Notes under the pieces: generated by a model
What the model saw: the letters and a program-made list of their open reading frames with translations, nothing else
The model's database searches: none
What the model was told of the DNA's origin: nothing
Position numbers and translations under genes: made by a program
Source of the DNA: an uncultured Flavobacteriales bacterium
GTDB lineage: Bacteria > Bacteroidota > Bacteroidia > Flavobacteriales_D > Parvicellaceae
Reading direction: 5' to 3'
Assembly (NCBI GenBank): GCA_943787725.1
Contig: CALSNM010000001.1
Location: 62,001 to 126,000, forward strand
Length of the DNA: 64,000 nt
Part shown: in pieces, positions 27,873-36,588 of the stretch
Layout: the number at the start of each line of letters is the position of its first letter
How positions within the stretch are numbered: the stretch's first letter is position 1

Positions 27873-29774
27873 ATGAGTGATGCCATACAACATGAATGCG
27901 GAATTGCCTTTTTAAGGTTGAAAAAACCGTTAGATTTTTACTTAAAAAAATACGGATCTGCTTTTTTTGGATTGAAGAAAATGTACCTCCTAATGGAGAA
28001 ACAACACAATCGTGGGCAAGATGGTGCTGGTTTGGTAAATATTAAGTTGGACATGGAGCCAGGCAAGAGGTATATTAGCAGGTATCGAAGTGTTGAAGAT
28101 AAACCAATTCAGGACTTATTTACTTACGTCAATAGTCGCTTTAAAACTTTAGAAGAAATCGATCCTGAGAAATTGAAGGATACTGAGTGGCTAAAACAAA
28201 ATGAGGCTTTCACAGGAGAAGTATTTTTAGGACATTTACGTTACGGAACATTTGGAAAGAATAGTATTGAAAATTGCCATCCTTTTTTACGTCAAAACAA
28301 CTGGATGACAAGAAATCTTGCTGTTGCTGGAAATTTCAACATGACGAATGTTGATGAGTTATTTGATATATTGGTTAACATTGGTCAACACCCAAAAGAA
28401 AAATCTGATACGGTAACTATTCTTGAAAAAATTGGGCACTTTTTGGATGAGGAGAATCAACAGATATTTGATTATTGTAAAAGAAAAGGATTAAGCTACA
28501 AGGAAACATCTAATGAAATTGCAGAAAACTTAGATTTACAAAAAATCCTGGTACAATCAGCTGAAGATTGGGATGGGGGTTATGTTATGGCCGGTGTTGT
28601 TGGTCATGGAGATGCTTTTGTTTTGAGAGATCCAAATGGTATTAGACCAGCGTTTTGGCATGAGAATGAAGAGTTTGTTGTAGTAGCTTCAGAGCGACCT
28701 GTAATACAAACAGCATTTGAATTGAAAGCAGAAGACATTCAGGAGATAAAACCAGGGCATGCTTTAATTATAAAGAAAGATGGCTCAATTTCAGAAAAGC
28801 AAATTAGAAAACCATTAACGGAAAATAAGTGTTCATTTGAAAGAATTTACTTTTCAAGAGGTACAGATGTAGACATCTACAATGAAAGATTGGAATTAGG
28901 GCGAAAAGTAACGCCAAAAGTATTGGAAGCTATAGATTATGACTTACGAAATAGTGTTTTTTCGTTTATACCTAATACCGCTGAAACGGCTTATTATGGT
29001 TTGCTAAAAGGATGTGATGAGTATTTGAAAGATGTGAAGTTTCGTAAAATTAAGAAATTAGGAAAAGACATTACTGAAGAAGAATTAAGTGACATACTTT
29101 CTATAAATGCGCGAGCTGAAAAGATCATGGTAAAGGATGCAAAACTGCGTACTTTCATTACGCAAGACGATGCACGTGACGATATGGTAGCCCACGTATA
29201 TGACATTACCTATGGAACTGTGAAAAGTGGAGTTGATAATTTAGTTGTTATAGATGATTCAATTGTACGCGGAACAACTCTTAAACAAAGTGTAATAAGA
29301 ATTTTAGACAGATTAGAGCCCAAGAAGATAGTCATTGTTTCATCTGCTCCACAAATTAGATACCCCGATTGTTATGGAATTGACATGGCTAAATTGGGAG
29401 ACTTTATCGCCTTTCAAGCTGCCATTGAGTTGTTAAAGGATGCTTGTCAAGAAAATATAATTGATGATGTATATCAAAAGTGTTTAGCTCAGGCCGAACT
29501 GCCAAAAGAGCAAATAAAAAATTATGTAACCGAGATTTATGCTCCATTCACAACTCAACAAATTTCTGATAAAATTTCGTCTTTGTTGACACATGAAAGT
29601 ATAAAGTCAGAAGTGAAAATTATTTATCAAAGTATAGAAGGCTTACATGAATCTTGTCCCGGTCATACTGGAGATTGGTACTTCACAGGAGAATACCCAA
29701 CTCCTGGCGGAAATAAAGTAGTAAATAAAGCCTTCATCAATTTTGTCGAAGGAAAAAATGTAAGAGCATATTGA
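27873..29774 (+). CDS. purF: Amidophosphoribosyltransferase (long Bacteroidota form)
   Basis: First step of de novo purine synthesis: transfers glutamine amide nitrogen to PRPP. 633 residues, longer than the roughly 470-510 of most bacteria but as I recall typical of Bacteroidota. The Ntn-type glutaminase starts MSDAIQHECGIAF with nucleophile Cys9; MEKQHNRGQDGAG and GHLRYGTFG follow. The PRTase half carries the PRPP loop VVIDDSIVRGTTL and the late block PDCYGIDMAKLGDF. Extra length comes from inserts such as about 160-220. Whether Cys9 is exposed by processing of a short propeptide is not decidable here. Confidence 0.95.
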   Translation: MSDAIQHECGIAFLRLKKPLDFYLKKYGSAFFGLKKMYLLMEKQHNRGQDGAGLVNIKLDMEPGKRYISRYRSVEDKPIQDLFTYVNSRFKTLEEIDPEKLKDTEWLKQNEAFTGEVFLGHLRYGTFGKNSIENCHPFLRQNNWMTRNLAVAGNFNMTNVDELFDILVNIGQHPKEKSDTVTILEKIGHFLDEENQQIFDYCKRKGLSYKETSNEIAENLDLQKILVQSAEDWDGGYVMAGVVGHGDAFVLRDPNGIRPAFWHENEEFVVVASERPVIQTAFELKAEDIQEIKPGHALIIKKDGSISEKQIRKPLTENKCSFERIYFSRGTDVDIYNERLELGRKVTPKVLEAIDYDLRNSVFSFIPNTAETAYYGLLKGCDEYLKDVKFRKIKKLGKDITEEELSDILSINARAEKIMVKDAKLRTFITQDDARDDMVAHVYDITYGTVKSGVDNLVVIDDSIVRGTTLKQSVIRILDRLEPKKIVIVSSAPQIRYPDCYGIDMAKLGDFIAFQAAIELLKDACQENIIDDVYQKCLAQAELPKEQIKNYVTEIYAPFTTQQISDKISSLLTHESIKSEVKIIYQSIEGLHESCPGHTGDWYFTGEYPTPGGNKVVNKAFINFVEGKNVRAY

Positions 29775-29814
29775 TTGTCTTGGCAAGGTCTTTTTATCCA
29801 AGGTACTTCAATCA
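29772..29814. terminator. Possible stem-loop between convergent purF and the DUF2480 gene
   Basis: TGATTG / CAATCA and CTTGG / CCAAG pair into an interrupted hairpin with a T-rich loop, overlapping the purF stop. There is no proper T tail, so it is at best a weak bidirectional terminator. Confidence 0.3.
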
Positions 29815-29836
29815 TCAATGCGTTTTATCGAAAAGT

Positions 29837-30346
29837 TTATTTTGCTTTTTTATACAGGGGCACATTGGAGCAAGCTTCTCCAAACATTAATGATTTGACC
29901 ACCGGAACAAACTTTTGTGAAATGTAAACAAACGCTGAGTCCGGTATGCTTATGTCTCCACATCCTTTTACTAAGACGCGCTTATTGGTTATTGAATTAA
30001 GGTCAAAAAGGTTTACAGCGTCAATGTATAATTCTCGTTCCAGGTCAGAAAGATTTCCAAAAATTACTTTTTTCACATAAGGCTGAAGCGCTATAGCGAC
30101 TAGCATATATGCCCACGAAGGAACAATTGCATCCGCGCTACAGGTAATTGCTACAAAATTATCTTGGTATTGGTGCCAATCATTTTGTTTAATAAAACTG
30201 CGGAAATCTTTTTCTTTAAGAGCTAGTTCTTGCCAAAGAAGAGGTTTTATATCAAACAAAACCCTATCGCCTTTTTGATGAAATTCTTCAAGACTAATTG
30301 TCATTAAGCCGCTGTTGGCTACTTTATTTTCAATGTATTCGCTCAT
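29837..30346 (-). CDS. DUF2480 family protein, SUF-associated
   Basis: 169 residues, soluble, no signal peptide. Motifs I recall as typical of DUF2480 are VLFDIKPLLWQELALKEKDFR, YVAITCSADAIVPSWAYML, the KGCGDISIP turn and the C-terminal SLMFGEACSNVPLYKK. Three cysteines (69, 129, 159) sit in these conserved blocks. The gene abuts sufT (no gap) and is third in sufE-sufT-DUF2480. Position and cysteines suggest a part in Fe-S cluster assembly or delivery; the function is not established. Same-strand linkage to suf genes is common in Bacteroidota. Confidence 0.85.
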   Translation of the reverse strand: MSEYIENKVANSGLMTISLEEFHQKGDRVLFDIKPLLWQELALKEKDFRSFIKQNDWHQYQDNFVAITCSADAIVPSWAYMLVAIALQPYVKKVIFGNLSDLERELYIDAVNLFDLNSITNKRVLVKGCGDISIPDSAFVYISQKFVPVVKSLMFGEACSNVPLYKKAK

Positions 30347-30715
30347 TTATAGAAATCCGAGTTCAAGCATAGCTTCTTCACTCATCATATCTTTTTCCCA
30401 AGGTGGATCAAAAACGATATTAACTTTAGATGATGTAACCCCAAATACAGATCCTACTTTATTTTCTACATCAAGTGGCATAGATTCAGCTACTGGACAG
30501 TTTGGAGAAGTTAGTGTCATTTCAACTTCTACATTTAACTTGTCATCTATTTTAATCTCATAAATCAATCCTAATTCAAAAATATCTACAGGTATTTCTG
30601 GATCGTAGATGGTTTTAATCACATTAATGATTTTATCTTCCAGCACTTTTTTTGCTTCCCTGGTATCTTCGGGAAGCTTTTCCTGCCCTACTTTATCTTT
30701 TTCTTCTTCAGCCAT
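30347..30715 (-). CDS. sufT: SufT-like DUF59/MIP18 family protein
   Basis: 122 residues. After a charged N-terminal tail (about 1-25) comes the MIP18/DUF59 fold: IYDPEIPVDIFELGLIYEI, then MTLTSPNCPVAESMP with the family's conserved cysteine, and VFDPPWEKDMMSEEAMLELG. SufT-type proteins help Fe-S maturation and carrier loading. Second gene of sufE-sufT-DUF2480, 4 nt after sufE. Confidence 0.92.
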   Translation of the reverse strand: MAEEEKDKVGQEKLPEDTREAKKVLEDKIINVIKTIYDPEIPVDIFELGLIYEIKIDDKLNVEVEMTLTSPNCPVAESMPLDVENKVGSVFGVTSSKVNIVFDPPWEKDMMSEEAMLELGFL

Positions 30716-30719
30716 TATT

Positions 30720-31139
30720 TTAACTTTTAGCCATGTACGCTAATGCGTAAGTTTTAATCTGTTTAACCATTCCCACTAAACCATTTGCTCTTGTTGGAGA
30801 GAGGTGTTCTTCTAATCCTATCTCTTGAATAAAATTTAATTTAGCCTGCAAAATATCTTCGGGTTTTTGATTATTTAAGACGCGAATTAACAAGGCAATT
30901 ATTCCTTTGGTTATGATAGCATCACTGTCTGCTGATAATTGGATAATGTTATTTTTAAAATCAGCTTGAACCCAGACTCTGGATTGACATCCCTTAATCA
31001 AATTATCTTCAACTTTAAATTTATCTTCAAAAACAGATAGTTCCTTTCCAATCTCTATGATGAATTCATATTTGTCCATCCAGTCATCAAACATGGAGAA
31101 TTCTTCAATAATCTCTAGCTCATTTTCTTCGATGGTCAT
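30720..31139 (-). CDS. sufE: Cysteine desulfuration protein SufE
   Basis: Accepts persulfide sulfur from the SufS desulfurase and passes it to SufBCD. The 139 residues carry the acceptor Cys51 in IKGCQSRVWVQ, and ILNNQKPEDIL-type and EHLSPTRANGL segments of the family. It heads a three-gene operon that has no sufS; the desulfurase is not in this window. The start lies 6 nt after a perfect inverted repeat shared with the sufA leader. Confidence 0.96.
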   Translation of the reverse strand: MTIEENELEIIEEFSMFDDWMDKYEFIIEIGKELSVFEDKFKVEDNLIKGCQSRVWVQADFKNNIIQLSADSDAIITKGIIALLIRVLNNQKPEDILQAKLNFIQEIGLEEHLSPTRANGLVGMVKQIKTYALAYMAKS

Positions 31140-31145
31140 TTGCTT

Positions 31146-31164
31146 ATTTAGATTAATTCTAAAT
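31146..31164 (-). promoter_or_regulatory. Perfect inverted repeat in the sufE leader (suf operator candidate)
   Basis: ATTTAGA-TTAAT-TCTAAAT: 7-bp arms, 5-nt spacer. It lies 1 nt downstream of the TATATTTG box, so over the expected transcription start, and 6 nt before the sufE ATG. The same half-site, spacer and distance occur before sufA. Position suits a repressor; the regulator is unknown, with DtxR-like or Rrf2-like iron or cluster sensors as the main candidates. Confidence 0.65.
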
Positions 31165-31165
31165 G

Positions 31166-31193
31166 CAAATATACGTCAGGAATCCTTACCAAA
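31166..31193 (-). promoter_or_regulatory. Bacteroidota promoter for sufE-sufT-DUF2480
   Basis: TTTG (31193-31190) - 16 nt - TATATTTG (31173-31166) on the minus strand, slightly short of the usual spacing but otherwise a full match. Transcription would start within the inverted repeat. Confidence 0.6.
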
Positions 31194-31244
31194 GAAATAA
31201 GATAAGCAGACTTTTAACGTGAATGCCTTGTTTTTGCAGTTTGG

Positions 31245-32162
31245 TTACTTCTTACCGAAAATAGAAAAACCGTACCTATTCTCAAACCCTTTAATACCTT
31301 GAAGCCCTCCGGTATGAACTACAACAATTGTACTTCCTTCCTTAAAGTAATCTTTTTTAACCAAATCAACCAATGCGTAAAACAATTTTCCAGTATAAAT
31401 AGGATCGGTTTTGATGTTGGTTTTGGCCAAGAAGTTTCTCATAAACAGAATTAGTTCTTGGTTGTGTTTGGCATACCCTCCAAAATGATACCCGTTTTCT
31501 AGTGTAAATTGGCTTTCAGCACTAGTATAAGTATCACCTAGTAACAATTTTATTTCATCATAAATAAATTCTCCTCCTTTTAATACAGGGACTCCTATTG
31601 CTTTTTGATTTTTATTAAGCACTTCGCAAATTCCAGCCAATGTTGCTCCTGTGCCGCAATCCGTTAGTATGTAATTAAAATCGATATCAATTTCATGCAC
31701 AATATCGTTGCAGCCCTGAACTCCTAATTTGTTTCCACCTCCTTCTGGAATTATATAAAATTCGCCTAGTTCATCTTTTAATTTGTCAATGAATTCGGCT
31801 GTATGTTTTTTACGATATTCAACTCTGGAGACATATAGTAATTTCATCCCATCCTTTTTTGCTTGCATCAAAGTAGGGTTTAATGGGAGTGTTTCTTCCC
31901 CACGAATAATACCTATAGTTTTAAAACCAAGAATTTTTCCAACAGCACCAGTAGCTGAGATGTGGTTGGAATAAGCACCGCCGAAAGTTAAAATAGTCTT
32001 TTTGTGTTGTGCTTTAGCTTCTATTAGGTTGTATTTTAATTTGCGCCATTTATTCCCCGATATTTCAGGGTGAATCAAATCATCTCTTTTGACATAAACA
32101 TTGATTTTTTTCTCTGTAAATAGCGGATATTTTATTACCTCAATGGGAGATGGGATAAGCAT
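31245..32162 (-). CDS. 1-aminocyclopropane-1-carboxylate deaminase / D-cysteine desulfhydrase family PLP enzyme
   Basis: 305 residues, fold type II PLP enzyme. The PLP lysine is in SGNKWRKLKYN; TFGGAYSNH is the substrate loop; TDCGTGATLAG binds the cofactor phosphate; VVHTGGLQGIKGF is the C-terminal family block. ACC deaminase and D-cysteine desulfhydrase differ by few residues, so activity cannot be assigned. It is the last gene of the serS - lipoprotein - TPR - DUF4286 run, 2 nt after the DUF4286 gene. Confidence 0.9.
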   Translation of the reverse strand: MLIPSPIEVIKYPLFTEKKINVYVKRDDLIHPEISGNKWRKLKYNLIEAKAQHKKTILTFGGAYSNHISATGAVGKILGFKTIGIIRGEETLPLNPTLMQAKKDGMKLLYVSRVEYRKKHTAEFIDKLKDELGEFYIIPEGGGNKLGVQGCNDIVHEIDIDFNYILTDCGTGATLAGICEVLNKNQKAIGVPVLKGGEFIYDEIKLLLGDTYTSAESQFTLENGYHFGGYAKHNQELILFMRNFLAKTNIKTDPIYTGKLFYALVDLVKKDYFKEGSTIVVVHTGGLQGIKGFENRYGFSIFGKK

Positions 32163-32164
32163 AT

Positions 32165-32479
32165 TTACACCGTTTGATGATGCACTACCTCTAATATAGT
32201 TCTAAAAGCGGCAAATTTTCCGGCAAATTTAAGTGCGTGCTCTTGCTGCAGTTTTAACGCAAATTGGTCTTGATACTGATTGTATTCATTCCAGCTTTTT
32301 GCTAAGTACTGTATACTATAAGATTTTCCCCCCTCCTCTTCCGCATGGATACGACAAATTTTATTGTCTATAAAAAACCCTGTATTCATAACATCTGGAA
32401 TATGAATTTCTTTCATCCATTGCAGCCACTCTTCCTCTACAGCAGCATCTATGCTTATTGTAACATTGTAAAGTATCAT
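32165..32479 (-). CDS. DUF4286 family protein
   Basis: 104 residues: MILYNVTISIDAAVEEEWLQWMKEIHIPDVM, then ICRIHAEEEGGKSYSIQY. Short alpha/beta protein of unknown function, found mainly in Bacteroidota. Its first base is the last base of the TPR gene's stop, so the two are cotranscribed. Confidence 0.85.
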   Translation of the reverse strand: MILYNVTISIDAAVEEEWLQWMKEIHIPDVMNTGFFIDNKICRIHAEEEGGKSYSIQYLAKSWNEYNQYQDQFALKLQQEHALKFAGKFAAFRTILEVVHHQTV

Positions 32480-34354
32480 TAATCTATCGATTCAATTTTA
32501 ATTGTTTCCACATCATCACCAAATTTCTGTGCTCCTTTTGTTAGCTCTCTAAATTTTTTCCGTGCTTGTATTACAAATAAGCTATCTGTATGTTCAAAGA
32601 GTATTTTTTTATAAAATTCCGCTGCTTTATCAGTGTCATGCAAGTTTTTTTCGTAAATATTTGCCAAAGTATAAAGTGCGTTGTCGGCTAATAAATCATC
32701 TCCATATGTCGTCACAATCTCCAATAGATAAATAACTGCTTTTTCATAATTTCGTTTTTTAATTTCAATTTCAGCTCGTTTTATAAGTATCTCATCATTT
32801 AATGTATGGTATGAAAACTCTTCATTAATGGAATCAAAAATCAAGTTTGCTTGATCCGTTTTATTTTGAAAAATAAGTAAATCCGCTTTAGCAAACCGTT
32901 GCATTGTTGCCTGTGTTGTATCCATATTGTAGTTATCCGTAATTAACATCGATAATTCCATAGCATCGTTTGCAATTAACTTTGAAGTGGATGCTTTTAA
33001 AACATCTAACTCTCCTTGTGCCCAGTCAAAATCTCCTGTATAATAAAAGATTTTAGTGTTTTTAAACTTAGCCAAATGTCCAATCCGATCATGCTTAAAC
33101 CCTTTATCTACTTGCATATATAATAATGAAGCATCCCAAACATCACCTTTAATAACGAGTATGTCTGCTAATTCGATTTTTATTTCAGCAATTTTCTTTT
33201 TACGCAAACCACCAAATGTTAATGCATCTTCCAAAAGGTTTTGGGCCGCATCAACATCATGGATATAGTAAGCATATAAGCTAGCAAGATCTCTTATACT
33301 AGAAATTGCAAACTCATTCCTTCCAATTTGCTGAATCGACTCTATATAATTATATTTTAAACTATTGAGTTCATCCCTAGTAGGTGTATCTCCGCTTATA
33401 AGTTTTTGCTTTAGGGTATTGAGCCTTCTTATTTTGGCCGTTCGATAATTTGGCTGAGTATCTCCAAGGGAAATCACATAATCGTAACACATTATAGCAA
33501 CATCAAATTTGCCATTATTGACAGAGGTGTTTGCTAATTCAAGAACTCTTCTGCCTTTTCCGTTTTCTTTTTTATCAATTGATTTAATTTGAATAAAAGC
33601 ACTATTAAAATCACCTTTTTGCGTAAAAACCCATGCCAAAAGCTCGTTGTAAACACTTTTATTAGGGTTTTTTTTGACTTCTTTTTAAAAGTTCCATTTT
33701 TAATAAACCTACAGGTTTTTCATCAAGGCTAAAATCAATAGCATTGGCAATAGAGCTTTGCACAGAAACCAAGTACCCTTTGTTTGTGTGAACAAGGTCT
33801 AATAGTGTAGTAAACATCTGTTGCATTTTTCCTTGAACACCATATATTTGAGCAATGTTCCTATTGTACATTAAATTACTAGTGTTGGAAAACTTATTGC
33901 CTTTTTGATAAACTCGAATGGATCGGTCTAACATTCCTTCTAGCTGGAAAGCGTTCGCCAGGTTATTTATTGTAGTGTGTCTTGTTTTGTCATTAATGCT
34001 ATTAATGGCTTTATCATATTCTTCTACCATTTTAGCTTCTTTTTCTGTTTTGCCATAAACTTTAGCCATATCAAGAAATAATCGTAGCTCATTAGGAGTT
34101 GCTTTCATTTGTTTTTTACAAATTTTCTCAGCAATCTTAGTCTCTTGCAATTCCAAAAGGGTATTAAAATAATAGGTGTAATTAGAATATGTTGGGGATT
34201 CTTCATATATCTTATCTAAATACATGGCTGCCTTCTCATAATCTCCATCACTGTAATATTGCATGGCTAATTTCTTATCCATATCATCCACTTGCGCAAA
34301 GGAATTACCGATGCTATAGAATGCAATAATTAGTATGTAAATTTGTTTTTTCAA
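32479..34354 (-). CDS. Tetratricopeptide-repeat protein, one frameshift in an A8 run
   Basis: Signal peptide (MKKQIYILIIAFYSIGNSFAQ, TTG start at 34354) followed by many TPR-like helical pairs, for example AMQYYSDGDYEKAAMYLDKIYEESP and LADNALYTLANIYEKNLHDTDKAAEFYKK. The frame breaks at the eight-A run (33664-33671, minus strand): one A fewer joins KRSQ-KNPNKSVYNELLAWVFTQKG smoothly, giving about 620 residues. Periplasmic scaffold or assembly role likely; partner unknown. It starts immediately after the stop of the upstream lipoprotein gene. Confidence 0.82.
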
Positions 34355-34897
34355 TTAATTAAAAGCTACTGTATAGCCCCTTACTTTTTCGGCATAGGCT
34401 GCATGAGTTTCAAGTATGTACTCACAATCTGTTACAAAAGTTCCGATATCATCACTAAGTTTATCAATGTTTTTTGTTTCAAAATCGATAAAGCCTTGAA
34501 TTGAATCTGTTTTGATAGCATTATTTTCAAGGTCTAACTTAAGTTTTTCCAATTGAGAGACAAGTAATTCAATATTCTGCTTATTGATCTTGTGACTTTC
34601 ATGTAAGTTTTTTCCCTTCTTTTTTATCCCTTTGTAAAGATTAAGCGTATGGTTGAAATCATAATCAATACTATCTGACTCATGATACTTTGATATCTTG
34701 TCCATGTTAATGCTATATGTGTTTATGGCAAGTTTTACATCACCCATATTGACTGAATGAAATGTAGATTGTAATAATTTGATTTTAATACTAAGCTCTT
34801 TTACCGATTTAATTTCCTTTTCATTGTTAATAGAGCAAGAACTTATAAAGGCTAATGAGAAAAATAGAAAGATAAAATAAAATGGTTTTTTTAACAT
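34355..34897 (-). CDS. Uncharacterised lipoprotein
   Basis: 180 residues. Lipoprotein signal ending in LAFISSCS (Cys at about 21), then a highly helical, charged protein with likely coiled coil (ELLVSQLEKLKLDLENNAIK). No domain recognised. Sits between serS (2 nt upstream) and the secreted TPR gene (abutting), so it and the TPR protein may act together at the envelope. Confidence 0.75.
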   Translation of the reverse strand: MLKKPFYFIFLFFSLAFISSCSINNEKEIKSVKELSIKIKLLQSTFHSVNMGDVKLAINTYSINMDKISKYHESDSIDYDFNHTLNLYKGIKKKGKNLHESHKINKQNIELLVSQLEKLKLDLENNAIKTDSIQGFIDFETKNIDKLSDDIGTFVTDCEYILETHAAYAEKVRGYTVAFN

Positions 34898-34899
34898 AA

Positions 34900-36171
34900 T
34901 TAATTGATAATATCGAATCCAGTATACTTTCTTAAAACTTCAGGAATTACAATTCCTTCTGGAGTCTGATTGTTTTCTAATAACGCTGCAACAATTCTAG
35001 GCAATGCCAAAGCACTTCCATTTAATGTATGCGCTAATTGAGGTTTTTCATTATCTTCCCTAAAACGAAGTTTTAGTCGGTTTGCTTGAAAAGACTCAAA
35101 ATTGGATATAGAACTAACTTCTAGCCATTTTTGTTGTGCTGCCGAGTAAACTTCTAAATCAAAAGTTAACGCAGATGTAAAACCTAAATCTCCTCCACAG
35201 AGTTTAGCCACACGAAAAGGAAGTTCGAGCTTTCTGAGCAGGCCTTTTACATGTTCCACCATTTCATCAAGTATTTGGTAACTCTTATTTGGATGTGCAA
35301 CTTGCACAATTTCGACTTTGTCAAATTGATGTAGTCTATTTAATCCTCTAACATCGGAGCCATAAGAACCTGCTTCTCTTCTAAAACAAGGAGTATAACC
35401 AGCCTTTTTAACAGGAAGATCCGAAGCTTGGATAATTACATCTCTAAAGATATTTGTAATGGGAACTTCAGCCGTTGGAATTAAATAAAAATCATCTACT
35501 TCACAATGGTACATCTGTCCTTCCTTGTCCGGTAATTGGCCAGTTCCATGTCCGGAGGCTTGGTTCACTAATAACGGAGGAATTACTTCTTCAAACCCAT
35601 TTTCCACAGCTTCATCAATAAAGAAATTGATGAGAGCACGTTGAAGACGAGCTCCTTTTCCATTGTAAACGGGAAAACCTGCTCCGGTAATTTTAACTCC
35701 TAATTCAAAGTCAATTATATTATATCGCTTAGCCAATTCCCAATGAGGAATAGCGTCGGGATGCAACTTAGGAATAGCGGCTTCTTCCAAAATTATTTCA
35801 TTGTTTTCATCTGAGTTTCCTTTTGGAACTATTGCATTGGGAACATTTGGTATAAGATACAACACGTTTCGAATTGCATCTTCTAATTCGGTTAGTTTAC
35901 TTTTGAGTTCCTGACTGGATCTTTTTAAGTTCGAAGCTTTTGCTTTTAACACAGTTGCTTCTTCCTGTTTTCCTTCTTTAAAAAGTTGTCCTATGCTTTT
36001 AGCAATTTTATTAGCTTCAGCTAAATCATAGTCTAAACTTCTTTGGGTATTTTTTCTTTCTTCATCTAATTTGATAACGTTATTCAAGTGTGCTTCAGCA
36101 TCAAAATTTCTCACTTTCATCTTTTCGATGATGTCTTCTTTCTGCTCTCTGATTCTGCTTAGTTCTAGCAT
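34900..36171 (-). CDS. serS: Seryl-tRNA synthetase
   Basis: 423 residues, normal length. An N-terminal coiled-coil arm (about 1-110) precedes the class II core with motif 2 PCFRREAGSYGSDVRGLNRLHQF and motif 3 NGSALALPRIVAALLENNQ. First gene of a tight five-gene run on the minus strand. It is separated from rpmA upstream by a strong terminator, so it has its own promoter, which I could not place. Confidence 0.98.
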   Translation of the reverse strand: MLELSRIREQKEDIIEKMKVRNFDAEAHLNNVIKLDEERKNTQRSLDYDLAEANKIAKSIGQLFKEGKQEEATVLKAKASNLKRSSQELKSKLTELEDAIRNVLYLIPNVPNAIVPKGNSDENNEIILEEAAIPKLHPDAIPHWELAKRYNIIDFELGVKITGAGFPVYNGKGARLQRALINFFIDEAVENGFEEVIPPLLVNQASGHGTGQLPDKEGQMYHCEVDDFYLIPTAEVPITNIFRDVIIQASDLPVKKAGYTPCFRREAGSYGSDVRGLNRLHQFDKVEIVQVAHPNKSYQILDEMVEHVKGLLRKLELPFRVAKLCGGDLGFTSALTFDLEVYSAAQQKWLEVSSISNFESFQANRLKLRFREDNEKPQLAHTLNGSALALPRIVAALLENNQTPEGIVIPEVLRKYTGFDIIN

Positions 36172-36205
36172 TTTAAAATTGTATTATAATATTTGGGATA
36201 AAGGT

Positions 36206-36252
36206 AAAAAAAAACTCTCTCAATCCCGAGATCATCGGAACGAGAGAGTTCA
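36206..36252 (-). terminator. Rho-independent terminator after rpmA
   Basis: On the minus strand, AACTCTCTCGTTCCGA and TCGGGATTGAGAGAGTT pair into a long stem with a short TGATC loop and a run of eight or more T. It lies 22 nt past the rpmA stop and ends the rplU-rpmA transcript before serS. Confidence 0.9.
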
Positions 36253-36273
36253 ATATTTTAAGGCAAATAAAAA

Positions 36274-36543
36274 CTATGCTTCAGCTTCCGAAAATGGAAC
36301 TACAGAAACATATGATTTGTTTTTTGCTTTCTTTTTAAATTTTACTGTGCCGTCAACAAGAGCAAATAAAGTGTGATCTTTACCCATTCCTACATTTTCT
36401 CCTGGATTATGTGTTGTTCCTCTTTGACGAACGATTATGTTTCCAGCAATTGCAAGTTGATCACCAAATATCTTAACCCCTAGACGTTTCGATTCTGATT
36501 CTCTTCCGTTTTTCGAACTACCGGCTCCTTTCTTATGTGCCAT
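36274..36543 (-). CDS. rpmA: 50S ribosomal protein bL27
   Basis: 89 residues starting [24 protein letters not shown], with [21 protein letters not shown] and [10 protein letters not shown]. The N-terminus has no Firmicutes-like cleavable extension. Encoded 45 nt after rplU and followed by a terminator, as in most bacteria. Confidence 0.99.
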   Translation of the reverse strand: MAHKKGAGSSKNGRESESKRLGVKIFGDQLAIAGNIIVRQRGTTHNPGENVGMGKDHTLFALVDGTVKFKKKAKNKSYVSVVPFSEAEA

Positions 36544-36588
36544 TTTATAAAGTTTTTAACGTTATACTAAAATATAAGTAACTAAAAA

